Source: Neurospora crassa OR74A
Taxonomy: Eukaryota > Ascomycota > Sordariomycetes > Sordariales > Sordariaceae
Direction: 5' to 3'
NCBI RefSeq assembly: GCF_000182925.2
Contig: NC_026504.1
Location: 3,348,001 to 3,412,000 of the forward strand
DNA: 64,000 bases
Shown here: positions 12,569 to 22,481 of the stretch, piece after piece
Layout of the letters: each line of letters begins with the position of its first letter
Position numbering within the stretch: the first letter of the stretch is position 1
Notes under the pieces: model-generated
The model's input: only the letters and a program-made list of their open reading frames with translations
Databases searched by the model: none
Told to the model about the DNA's origin: nothing
Program-made: the position numbers and the translations under genes

Positions 12569-13981
12569 ATGACTACTCTTACCGTCGAGACACGATCGCA
12601 AACTGAAAAGCTAGCCTCCAGCAAGACTGAGGCCGTCCAAATCGAGACCGTACAGATAGAGTGTGTCGTCTGCACAGAGACGAAAGACTTTCTTCATTTT
12701 CCATTGTCGAAACTCTCTACTGATTGTCAACACGCGATGCGTGTCTGCGTCGAATGTGTTCGTTTGAGCATCACGGCGGATCTCAAAAACAAGCCCTGGC
12801 AGGACATCAATTGTCCGGAGTGTAACAACCGTCTCGATGCGGATGTTGTTCTACGTTACGCCAGCCCGGAGAAACGGGCGAAGTATGAAGATTTTCTAAC
12901 TAAGAACATGCTGGAAAGCCAAGAAGGCTTCAGGTGGGTAAGTTAATGGCTCCCATCGGAACTACCTAGATTTCCCTAGCTCGGCAGCAATCGATAGCTG
13001 ACCGTTCCGTACTCCAACAGTGTACAGAGCCAAGTTGTGGCAGCGGCCACATTCACGAAGGCGGGTACAGCCAGCCCATCATGAAGTGTCCCAATGGACA
13101 CTTGTCATGCTACGTCCACAAAGTGCCATGGCACAAGGGCATGACTTGCGACGAGTTCGACATTGTGAAGAAGAACCCGGACAGCCCGGCCTACAAACAA
13201 CATCTTCGACAACAGGAGGAGAATCAGCAAAGCGAGAAGATAATTGCGCTTACGTCGAAGCCTTGCCCTTCATGTGGGCGAAACATTGAAAAAAATGGCG
13301 GATGGTAGGTTTACCTTTTGTGGTGTTTTGCCTTCCATGGTTACAGAACAGGTGGCTAACGTCCGTGGTTGACAGCGCGCACATGATATGTAAGACAATC
13401 TCCCCATCGATTTCAACACCATTTTCATATGTTTGTGTCTGAGACTTTTCGTCTACTCTGTTCCCTGTCAGATACTCCCCACCCGTGTCCGCAGCTCAAC
13501 ATGCACCGGAAAGACAAGTTGCTCTTCCTTGTTCATCGCACCCTCTAACACATCATAATATACATGTCCTTGAATTGATCTTCTGATGCTCCTCTAGGCT
13601 CCCTGTGCCGCTACGAGTTTTGCTGGCACTGTCGCGATGCTTGGCATGGGCATCAAACCCGTCGACGCTAAGAGCGCTCCCACCACGAATATCTCGTTTC
13701 TGTTCCTTCTTTTTTTCTTAAACACGAAGTCTCGAAGTTCACTTCGGGTCCCTTTCCCTCTGTTTTCCCGTATCGACACAGAACATCTCTTTGCACCAAG
13801 CAACCATGATCATCAATTTAAGCACTGTGCTAAAACAAAACTCGTGTCTCAATTGATAGGCTTCAAGTGCTCATACGAATTCTGCTGGGAATGCATGGCA
13901 GACTTCAAGGAGATTCTGAGGACTAGCAACGATGCTCACCAGAAGGATTGCAGGTTCCATACGAACAATCTGAAGGACTGA
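12569..13981 (+). CDS. RING-IBR-RING (RBR) E3 ubiquitin ligase, long isoform
   Basis: RBR ligases take ubiquitin from E2 onto a RING2 cysteine before passing it on. Exons are 12569-12937, 13021-13304, 13376-13389 (a 14-nt microexon) and 13860-13981, all GT-AG and in frame, giving 262 aa. RING1 spans about 32-85 (CVVC...CVEC...CPEC). The IBR starts at C124 and includes CPNGH and GMTC. RING2 starts CPSC (205-208), and GGCAHMIC supplies the catalytic cysteine, C218, whose codon is split by intron 2. The last exon completes RING2 with CFKCSYEFCWEC and a distal AHQKDCRFH, the usual final zinc ligands. An alternative last exon lies upstream at 13598-13671. The protein is small, with no UBL or Ariadne domain. 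Substrate is unknown. ATG 12569 is chosen as the first ATG in frame. Confidence 0.82.
13598..13671 (+). other. alternative last exon of the RBR ligase
   Basis: A second acceptor (CCTCTAG) joins the 14-nt microexon in the same phase and gives CSLCRYEFCWHC, then a 12-residue tail ending in a TAA at 13669. It has the same Cys spacing (C-x2-C-x4-C-x2-C) as the downstream exon but lacks the distal H..C ligand pair. Use of this exon would give a 246-aa protein. It looks like an exon duplicate, either alternatively spliced or decaying. Confidence 0.6.
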
Positions 13982-15043
13982 TTCACGGTTCAGTTTGTTT
14001 TGATGTTGAACCTACTGCTGGGTTCAGAGACACTGCCGTACGCTTCTTTCACATGGGATGGACGGCTCAGGAAGTTTGTTGACATTGGAGGTGGTGGTGA
14101 CAAGGGCACTTACGCCAAGGCAGCTTTGGATCCTGTAAAGAAGCTGTCAAGTCGAGAAAGGAGCCAATTCGAGGAAAATTGAGTGTGAGATTTGGGAACT
14201 GTGATTTATTAACAGACCATCCTGATGAAAGAGATGCATAATGCGGAATATTCTTCATCATGGTGGACGTATTGCCTGCCGTAGTGGGACAATGTGCGAG
14301 GCGGCTGTCGCTCCCAGCGGTGACAGGGGTAGTAGCAACAGTTGACTTCTAACCAATAACCCTACTAACCTTGATCATCTTGAGCCTTCTACAAGGCACC
14401 ATTCCTCCCAGGGCAACATTCCCCCTGGGGCACCATTCCCCCTGCACAGACTTCCGCCTCGGTGTGTTCTTGCTGAAACATCAGGTATTGTGCCCCTATA
14501 TCTTACGATACCGTATTTTACATTGCAATGTGGAGAAGCATGGGCACTCCAACCATTGAAGAGGTCGGACTGGACACTCGCAAGTCTAGCATTATCTCGT
14601 GACGTAAAGAACCAGGATAGTACGGAGGTGCTGTTTTTCAATGGATATACTCTCTAGTGAGTAGATCAGGTCTCTTTTTTTCACGCGTCATAAGGTGTTC
14701 AAAGAGGTGGTGAAGTTGGCTGTATGCTGCTGGCTGTGAGGCCCCACCCCGCAATCGGTCTGATAGGTAAGTATTGTGTACGGTGAGGCTAAATTTTCCT
14801 TTCCATATTTCAAACAGGTAACTGGTCGACTTCCACTTTCCCAGTACATCTCTCGAATCTTGCATCCAACGAACTTTCGACTCGACAACGCACTCATCCC
14901 CACACTCATTGCCTAGAGGTACATCCAGACATTCTGAATACGGTTGCGTGCATCTCTAAATTGTGCGCAGCCTTTTCTTGAACCGGCAAAATCAAACAAC
15001 TTCAACGTGACGACAAAGAGGACGACAAGCGGAGAAGGCCACA
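13982..15043. other. intergenic, no gene recognised
   Basis: This 1.06 kb holds only short frames. It contains a three-copy imperfect 16-17 bp repeat at 14395-14444 and the leader of the FG/BTB gene. Confidence 0.5.
14395..14444 (+). repeat. short imperfect tandem repeat, about 17 bp x 3
   Basis: Three adjacent units of the form GGGCAMCATTCCYCCYR follow one another, the last two nearly identical. No function is apparent. Confidence 0.7.
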
Positions 15044-16945
15044 ATGTCCGGGCCGAGCACCTCGTCAAATGCCTCCGCAGCTGTAGGTTTCGCAGCTGCT
15101 AGGGGACCGGGAACCGCTCAATTTCCTCCATCTCTCTTTGGCGCTTCTGGACCTTTTCTATCCACTGCGTCTACGGGCGGTAGTTTGTTCGGGCCCTCGC
15201 CCGTTTCATCAACAGTAGCACCGGCCGCGGCTTCAGCCACACGTGGCAGCTTATTTGGGACTGGAGCCTCTGCGGCAGTAACTCTACCTACAAATGGTGG
15301 TTTATCTGGGAGTAGGCCTGTCTCGACAACGGCGACCCCGATAGGCACTGGCAGCGGGTTATTTGGTTCCGCCCCTGTTCAAAGAGACTTAGGAGCTGCC
15401 ACTGCCATGACGAGCTCTTTTGCTTCAGGTACTGGGTTGTTTGGCTCTGCGCCAGCTACAGGAGCTCCAACTTCCACAGGCAGTTCCTTATTCGGATCAG
15501 GAGCTTTCCGAGCAGTGACAACTCCGGCGACAGGGGGTGGCTTGTTTGGTTCTGCACCGGCTGCTGCAGGTCACACCTCAACAGGCAGTGGGTTGTTTGG
15601 GTCCATGGCCCATCCAGAATGGATAGCTTCAACCACGGCCGGTGGTCCTTCAGGCACTATATCCACCGCGGGTGCTTGTCTGTTCAGCAACCCTGCTTCT
15701 GATGCACCCAATGCAACGGGCACGAACAAACCGGGGGGCTCGACCTTGCCACATGGCAACGTGATCAACATCGACCCCGAGGGAGATCTCTTGTTGGACG
15801 TAGGGGGAGACGAAGACTCCGGACTATCTCAGCCACAGCGGTTACGCGTCTGTTCTTTTGCGCTCCGCCGCCACTCGCCGGTCTGGAAGCAGATGCTGTT
15901 TGGTCCCTGGAAGGAATCAAAGCCAGCCAATGCCGAGTCTGAAGTGTGGATCGTAGAGCTTCCGGATGATCCCTTCAGACCAATGCAGATTGTCCTTGAC
16001 ATCATACATGGACGGTTCAGCAAGATTCCTCGCTCTCTTGGTCTCGATGAGCTTTATAAACTCGTGATTCTTACCAACAAGTACGACATGACCGAAACTT
16101 TGAGACCATGGTGTGCAGATTGGGCACATATAGCCCGCGGGGACCTGTCTTCGGCGGATACATTGAAGTCCTTGTTCATTGCGTGGGAATTGGGAGATGA
16201 AGACCTCTTCGCTCTGAGAATTGAGGAGATCTCCGTGAACACCAGCCTCGAGGCAGAATCTCTATTCAAGCCGATGGAGATCCGTTTCAACAAAACGTCC
16301 GTTCTGGCTGGAACTTCAGAATGGATCAATCTGGAGGCTCAGGACTACCTCGGCCCACAAGATGTTCACAGTACGTTCGACTTTCACATGCCAGACCAAT
16401 ATAATGTACAATTAATTAACGCTAGTCTCTCAACAGATGTCATCCGTTCAGTTCGATCGGAAGTGCTTTCGATGATTGTCGCGGCTGTTAAGGATGACAT
16501 GGCGCTTCGACGATTTCCAAGTTGTCGAACGGTTTGTTCTGGTCCTCAAACTCCATATAGGTCTAACAGAACGACGAACGCAGGTGACATAGGCTCTGCA
16601 GCCCTTTGTGACGCAGCAATCTTAGGTGGTCTTTCGATTCACATAGATCACCGTGTCACATCAACCGCTATCCCGTTCATTGAAGAAACCATTGTACAGG
16701 TGGCATCCGTCGTATTCCCGAAAATAAAGCTAATCGAGGTTTTGCCGCATCATCAACAGTGCTCCTTGCGTACTAAGTACGAGGCCCTCGATAAAAAAAT
16801 ACACGACGATCTTCCCGGTATCGTTGCGAGGCACATCAAGCCGGGGCACAAAAGCTATATGGAAAAGCAGAGGAATAAGACAGGAATTGAGTTGTCCCGG
16901 ACAGGACAGAATCAAAGGCAGGCTAGTACTCGCCGATATTGGTGA
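15044..16945 (+). CDS. BTB-type protein with N-terminal SLFG/GLFG repeats (paralogue A)
   Basis: From ATG 15044 the ORF runs 633 codons. A consensus intron at 16371-16436 (GTACGT to CAACAG, 66 nt, phase 1) would give 611 aa. Residues 1 to about 230 are Ser/Thr/Gly/Ala-rich with about eight S/G-L-F-G repeats spaced roughly 20-30 residues apart, like GLFG nucleoporin tails. From about residue 243 comes a BTB/POZ-like fold: INIDPEGDLLLDV, RVCSFALRRHSPVWKQML, FGPWKES, then IVLDIIHGRFSKIP and KYDMTETLRPW. The C-terminal half is alpha-helical, with CDAAILGGL and a CSLRTKYEAL motif, and ends RRYW. It is clearly paralogous to the genes at 17.3 and 19.1 kb, which lack the repeats. BTB is inferred from the SPVW...ML..F pattern. 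Nuclear pore location is possible but unproven. Confidence 0.75.
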   Translation: MSGPSTSSNASAAVGFAAARGPGTAQFPPSLFGASGPFLSTASTGGSLFGPSPVSSTVAPAAASATRGSLFGTGASAAVTLPTNGGLSGSRPVSTTATPIGTGSGLFGSAPVQRDLGAATAMTSSFASGTGLFGSAPATGAPTSTGSSLFGSGAFRAVTTPATGGGLFGSAPAAAGHTSTGSGLFGSMAHPEWIASTTAGGPSGTISTAGACLFSNPASDAPNATGTNKPGGSTLPHGNVINIDPEGDLLLDVGGDEDSGLSQPQRLRVCSFALRRHSPVWKQMLFGPWKESKPANAESEVWIVELPDDPFRPMQIVLDIIHGRFSKIPRSLGLDELYKLVILTNKYDMTETLRPWCADWAHIARGDLSSADTLKSLFIAWELGDEDLFALRIEEISVNTSLEAESLFKPMEIRFNKTSVLAGTSEWINLEAQDYLGPQDVHSTFDFHMPDQYNVQLINASLSTDVIRSVRSEVLSMIVAAVKDDMALRRFPSCRTVCSGPQTPYRSNRTTNAGDIGSAALCDAAILGGLSIHIDHRVTSTAIPFIEETIVQVASVVFPKIKLIEVLPHHQQCSLRTKYEALDKKIHDDLPGIVARHIKPGHKSYMEKQRNKTGIELSRTGQNQRQASTRRYW

Positions 16946-17253
16946 TAGCCAGATATCTAGCCTTCATACTCTCCTTTCTACTTTTACAGATGTGGACACT
17001 TAACATGAACATTGCATCACTCAGACACGCAGTTTGTCGTCTTTCGACATGCCATAACCAGTCACTTTCTCACTGCCCAAGCTCACCTTCATTCAGTAAT
17101 CACCCGTACATGCTTATTTGTATTCCGTGTAAGATCAACCGTCTGCACCCTGGATTCCTTGACCCATAGCTCTCCGTCTCGTACCCTCATCCTTCCAAGA
17201 AAAGAAAACCCAAATGAGGCATTCCTCCGTTTCCGGTAGAAGCATTAAAGCAA
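16946..17253. other. intergenic between convergent BTB genes A and B
   Basis: This is a 308-nt shared 3' region. No coding feature is seen. Confidence 0.6.
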
Positions 17254-18477
17254 CTACCAGTATCGTTGCCTACTAAGCGCAGGCTGATTTTCCAACCCAG
17301 TTTTTGATCTTTTCGAAGCCATATAAGCCTGATGCTTAGGTGTCAAGAGCCCTCGGGCAATTGTGGTGACGCTGTCGTGTAGGGTCACGTTGTGCTTCTT
17401 GTACTTACCTTTCAAGGAGCACTGTGTAGAATGAGACTCAAGGGTCTGGATCTCATCCATCATGAGGAACAATTCAGACGCCAGATGTACAACGCTCTCG
17501 GTGATACAGGTGCTTTCCCTCGGAAGTATGCTACCTCTTCGCTGTATCATACCGCGATGAATACTTCCGAGAACTGCAGCATCACATAGGCGTCTGGTGC
17601 TTGTGTTTGAAATACTACTAGTGGTGCAACGGGGAGTAGAATCCACTAGAGCTTCCAGATCTTCAATGAGGGGCGCAGTCATCTTTTCAATCACCGCTTT
17701 CCGAATGTTCAAGATCACATCTATCCACAGGTCAGCAACGACTTCAATGAGGAAGGGGGGGCATAACTCCGTAAACGAGCACGAACCTATGACATCCGTC
17801 GGACCAAGATAATCCTCATCTCCGACAAAAATTCCATCAGGACCCTTGGTAGATGAATCCCTGAAAACCAGAAAATCTTCTTCAATCGACGTATTAACCG
17901 CAATCTGTGCTAGTCTGGCGATAAAAAGACTTTCGTATCCCAGCGTCCATGCGATATATAAGCCTTTGAGTACATCAGGTCCCACAAGGGTTCCTAGGGC
18001 TGGCGTTTCCCAGTTTCTACGCCAAGGCTTCATGATATGAGCTATGTCGTATTTGTTGACGAGGATGAGAAGCTTGAAAAAAGTGTCAATACCAAGATAC
18101 GACGGCACTCGATCGACGAAGCCATGTATGATGTTGAGCACAATCTGGAATTCGTACGCGGGATCCTCGGGAAACTCAACCGCCCATCTGCTGTCGTCTG
18201 CCGGCTTTGATTCCTTCCAGGGTCCGAATAGCATCGCTTCCCAGACTGGCGAGTGACGACGGAGCGCCGCTGAACACACGCGGAATATAAAACACCCTTC
18301 GAGTCTAGGGTCTGGTTGCGTCTGAAGCAGTAGATCTCCATCCAGATCGATCTCGATAATCTCATCACATGACGGCATGCTTGCATCATTTGCAGTATCC
18401 ATGTTTGCGAGCGTCGGTGATTGGGCGTCCGAGGTCGTCGTAGTAGAAGTGCGAGGCTCGTCAGGCAGTCCAGCCAT
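17254..18477 (-). CDS. BTB-type protein (paralogue B)
   Basis: Two exons, 17787-18477 and 17254-17720, flank a 66-nt intron (GTTCGT to GATAG, phase 1), giving 385 aa. The intron is in frame and stop-free, so the unspliced frame is also open. The start is the first ATG in frame (18477, MAGLPDEPRTS). The frame stays open upstream but only through a non-ATG codon. The BTB-like part begins IEIDLDGDLLL, RVCSAALRRHSPVWEAMLF and FGPWKESKPAD, followed by IVLNIIHGFVDRVP and KYDIAHIMKPW. The C-terminus has CDAAVLGSIHRG, CSLKGKYKKH and SRQRYW. It aligns with paralogues A and C over their whole shared length but has no FG repeats. It is convergent with A and divergent from C. Function is unknown. Confidence 0.8.
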   Translation of the reverse strand: MAGLPDEPRTSTTTTSDAQSPTLANMDTANDASMPSCDEIIEIDLDGDLLLQTQPDPRLEGCFIFRVCSAALRRHSPVWEAMLFGPWKESKPADDSRWAVEFPEDPAYEFQIVLNIIHGFVDRVPSYLGIDTFFKLLILVNKYDIAHIMKPWRRNWETPALGTLVGPDVLKGLYIAWTLGYESLFIARLAQIAVNTSIEEDFLVFRDSSTKGPDGIFVGDEDYLGPTDVIGSCSFTELCPPFLIEVVADLWIDVILNIRKAVIEKMTAPLIEDLEALVDSTPRCTTSSISNTSTRRLCDAAVLGSIHRGMIQRRGSILPRESTCITESVVHLASELFLMMDEIQTLESHSTQCSLKGKYKKHNVTLHDSVTTIARGLLTPKHQAYMASKRSKTGLENQPALSRQRYW

Positions 18478-19095
18478 GGCCACTGCCCGGATCGTTCTTG
18501 CCGCTCGCTTCTGAGAGGGAATAGATGGCTGCGAACAGGCCACGTACGGTTGCGCTTGGAGCTCTCGTTGTTAGAGTATGTTCGAGTTGCCTGGTTATCG
18601 TAGGGCTTATGCCAAATGAAACGTCTAGAGATAGTGCTGGATGGGGGGTTGGTTGTTGCGCAAGTTCGAGGTCGTGATTCGAGTCGCACTACGCAAAGAA
18701 GAGAGGTGGGTGTGTTGGTGTGATCAGGAAGGTATGTTGTTTTTAGAGAAAACGTTGTTGCCCAGGGAGCTTCAGGTACGTAGTACTTACTGGGCCTCTT
18801 GCATCATGGTTGCATTCACGTGTACAGGGCACTGCCCTTCACATCTCCCTATTTCAGCATTTCATTGGAGATGCGCGTCCTTTCCCATATTTTTCTTTTT
18901 TTATTCTTCTTTTCGTTTCCTCCATTCTTTTTTACCTGAGGATACTCCAATACCATTCATTCTTTTTACTTCACCACGAGAGACTCGTCGTTTTCCAACA
19001 CCTCGACCACACCCAATGCTTCACCCCAGCATCAGCTGGCAATGACCAAGCCACTCATCCTCTGAAATTCCATCATACACTGGTTAGGCGAAAAA
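18478..19095. other. bidirectional promoter region between BTB genes B and C
   Basis: This 618-nt divergent spacer is strongly CT-rich on the + strand near 18880-18970, next to gene C, as is common in fungal leaders. No other element is recognised. Confidence 0.5.
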
Positions 19096-20231
19096 ATGGC
19101 TGCAGAATTGGGAACTTCCAATGCCAACACTGAGACTGCACCATCGGAATTAACGACTGTCGACATTGACCCTGAAGGTGATCTCCTTATAGATGCCGAT
19201 TTTTGCAGATTTCGCGTCTGCTCCAATGCCCTTCGTCGACAGTCGCCAGTCTGGAAACAGATGTTGTTTGGTCCATGGAAAGAAGCCAAACCCACGGACG
19301 GATCCGCATGGATTGTCGAGTTTCCCGATGACCCTGCCGACCCATTACAGATCTTACTTTCCATCATACACGGAAAATTCGACCCCGTCCCGCCTCATCC
19401 AACTGTCTCCAGGATCCACAGTATCTTGATCTTGGCTCACAAATACGATATTACCGGTATTGCGAGGCCGTGGTGTTCCCAGTGGCTACAAGTTGCTGGC
19501 GAACTCAACCCTCCAGCGGCAAATGTGGTTGAGTCCTTGTACATCGCATGGGAATTAGGCGACGAATACCTCTTCGCTTTGAGACTTGAACAGATCTCCT
19601 TACAGGCTCGAATCGACTCAGAAGGCCGCTTAGTATATGGTGAAAATATCGTTCTCGAAGATGAAATTCATCTCGGTCCGCATGATGCACTGGGTAAGTT
19701 GGTGTAGGCTGCTATTATACAACGAACAATAAATCCCAACTAATTTTTGGGCAGAGACTATTTCCGCGATACGTATGGCTTTACTTAAACAGTTGATTGC
19801 GCCAGTTCACAACACACTGGAAGCTCGAATGAAGGAAAAACCGTTCTGCACTCTTGGCGGTTATTATGACGACACCGCTAGGAGAGTCTGTGATGCCGCG
19901 GTCATAGGCTGTATCTATCGCGGGATGAGACAAACTATAGGGGGAATACCTCCAAGATCTACCACTGACACCAAGGTTACTGTTGTAGAGCTGGCGTCTT
20001 CTCTTTTTCGGACTGTGGAAGAAGTCTTAACAATGCATTCCGGATCAGCGGATTTGCTCTCCTCGATCTGAGTTCCGAGATCTTAACGAGAGTATCCACG
20101 AGGATATCCCAGTGGTTGTGAATGGCTTCATGAAGCCAGATTACAAAGAATACATGGCGAAGCAGAGACTGAAGACGGGAGCGGTGCTAGCAACCAGAAA
20201 GAGGACTCGATATTGGAAGGAAATATATTAA
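19096..20231 (+). CDS. BTB-type protein (paralogue C), 3' end frameshifted
   Basis: ATG 19096 opens an exon to 19693. A phase-1 intron (GTAAGT to GGGCAG, 19694-19754) sits at the same place as in A and B, then exon 2 runs on. The BTB-like part reads VDIDPEGDLLIDA, RVCSNALRRQSPVWKQMLF, IIHGKFDPVP and KYDITGIARPW; CDAAVIGCIYRG follows. The frame ends early at a TGA at 20069-20071, after about 304 aa. The family's usual ending (SEFRDLNESIHEDIP, EYMAKQRLKTG, RTRYW) is still readable in the next frame to a stop at 20229-20231. So one net +1 shift separates body and tail near 20040-20066. It may be a young pseudogene, a gene with a changed C-terminus, or a sequence error. Confidence 0.68.
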
Positions 20232-20676
20232 TGTTCAGATAGTTATGCTATGGGGAGCTGCAAAACACAAGTACGCAAATTCAAACAGTAGTACCGACGA
20301 TACATTGGCTGATGAAATACATGTCGTACTCCATTCCTGAGGTCAAGAGCTGTTGTTCCAAACAGCACTCGTCAAACCCGCAACTAGAATCAACTTGTTC
20401 CAGAGCAAGTAGCACCATGAAGCGATGCACGATACCGCGGCCCCGGTATGGTCAATCAGACCTTCTTGGGACATGGTGGATTCTTGTACCTCCAGTTCCT
20501 TATCATTTATCGCGGTAGGAGGAACATTTGCGGTGCAAGTTACACCCAGAAGCACAGCCAGATTTCTTTAAGAAGTGGACGAACGCGAATAAAAATCATA
20601 GTACTGTCATGTTTCGTGGAGAGTGTTATTCTCCTCCCACACTTGGCATTGCCGACATAACATAAACAACAGGCAG
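20232..20676. other. intergenic, shared 3' region of BTB gene C and the permease
   Basis: The 445 nt between convergent genes hold no supported feature. Confidence 0.6.
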
Positions 20677-22481
20677 TTATAGACTGGAAAAAATCTTTCT
20701 CCACCATGGCAATGGCCTCCCATCCGCCCCCCTCTCCACCTCCTTAGCCTCATCAAGATCCCGACGCCTGCCCGCCTGAAGATCAACCTCATGCGGCCGC
20801 CATAGCCGCGTCTTGAACGTGAACTTGTACACAAAGTAAATCACAGGAAACAACGGCAACAGGATGTAAGCATCCACGAAATTGCCCGCGTCAAACGGAG
20901 CCAACGTCGACCAGCCCTGCACAAAAGCCAAAAAGACATTGGAAATCAGGCCAAAGTAGGCATTCCATGGGTACCACAAGGACTTGTACGGCAGTTCCTC
21001 CGGGCTGTGTCCCTGCGCCTTCCAAGCGGCGCGGAAGCGGATGTGAATCAGACTGATGGCGCCCCAGACCAAAAAGGTCGAGACACCACTTAGGTTGATA
21101 ATGTACCCATACGCCTTGCTTGCGCCCGTGCTGACGTTCATCATCGAGAGGGCTCCGCACGCATTGGTGAAGATGATGGCGTAAACAGGAACGCCACGAC
21201 GATCCGTCCAGCCGAGGAACCGGGGTGCCTTTCCGTCCTGCGCCATGTACAAGAGGGTGCGGCTGCCGATGTAAATGGAGCTGTTGACGGCGCTCAAGCA
21301 GGTGACGAAGATGAAGGCGTTGATCAGGTGGGTGCCGTTTGCCCAGCCGGCGTTGTGAAGAGCGATGGTCATGGGCGACTTGAGGGCATGGCTGGCACCG
21401 CCGGAGAGATCGGGGGCGTTCGACGGGCAGGTCAAACCGAAGAAGAAGGCGCAGCCCATGTAGACGACGACGATGCGGATGAAGACTTGGCGGATGGAGT
21501 GCGGGACGGCGACACCCGGGTTTTTGGTCTCGGTGGCGGCTACGGCGACAGATTCGACGCCAGCGTAGAAGGTGGAGCAAAAGACGAAGACGGAGGCGAC
21601 GCCACGGAAGCCATCGGCGAAGGGGCCGGGGTCACGCCAGTACTTGAAGCCGATGGCGTCGGCGCCTTTGACGCCTCCGGAGACGTAACTATTTTGGGGT
21701 CAGTACAAGTCCGTAGACATAGACATGTTGGAGGGTCGCAAACTAACACAATGCTAAAGATGAAGTAGGCCACCAGTCCCATAAGCTTGATAAGCGCCAG
21801 CCAGAACTCGGCTTCACCGAATGTCTCGACACCGAGGAGTTGGAAGCCCAAAAATGCGAACTGTCTGCCATGTTAGCAACCACCCTAAACTCGGTCTTTC
21901 ACTATATGCCTGCTTGACAGAGATATAAAACTGACCCAAAATATCAAAAAGTACCCCCAAAGCGGGACTTTATCGCTCCAATCCACCATGACGCTCGAAA
22001 TCACATTATACTCATTCGCCAGGACACAAACCCAAACTAAACCACACAAAGTCAGCAAAAGAAACGTCAACTCGCATAACGACAACAGAAACTGACTGAT
22101 AAGATAATTCCACCCGACCGCCACACCAAACGCCTTATCAATAAACCTGTCCCCGAGATCCGTGAACGCGCCTCCGCTGGGGTACAGCGTCGTCAGCTCG
22201 CCCAGACTCTGCATGATGGAAAAGGCAATGAGGCCAATGACTCCAAAACCAATAAGCAGCGACGCAGGGCCGCCGGAATGTAGAGCACCGCCGGATCCGA
22301 CAAGAAGACCGGGGCCGATGATGCCGGCCAGGGCCATCATGGATAAGTGTCGAGTCTTGAGGCCGCGCTTGACGCCCGAGTGAGGGTCGATGGCGCGGAA
22401 GTCGCCGCCGTCGTCTTTGGAGGGGATGGCGGTTTCATGGTCGTCGAGAATGGTGGCGCTCCCTTTTTGGGAGAGCGACAT
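20677..22481 (-). CDS. fungal amino-acid permease (APC superfamily, YAT type)
   Basis: This is a plasma-membrane, proton-coupled amino-acid transporter. Four exons (22097-22481, 21936-22036, 21748-21860, 20677-21688) with introns of 60, 75 and 59 nt encode 536 aa from ATG 22481. The first intron is a multiple of three and stop-free, so an ORF scan reads through it. Splicing restores VGWNYLIIWVCVLANEYN, a classic segment of the family. Visible marks are LAGIIGPGLLVGSGGALHSGGP in TM1, GELTTLYPSGGAFTDLGDRFID, about 12 hydrophobic spans, GVESVAVAATETKNP in the middle, and SAVNSSIYIGSRTL. The tail ends in RPLPWWRKIFSSL after a W-rich cytosolic stretch (YKFTFKTRLWRP), as in general permeases. Substrate range cannot be told from sequence by eye. 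Confidence 0.92.
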
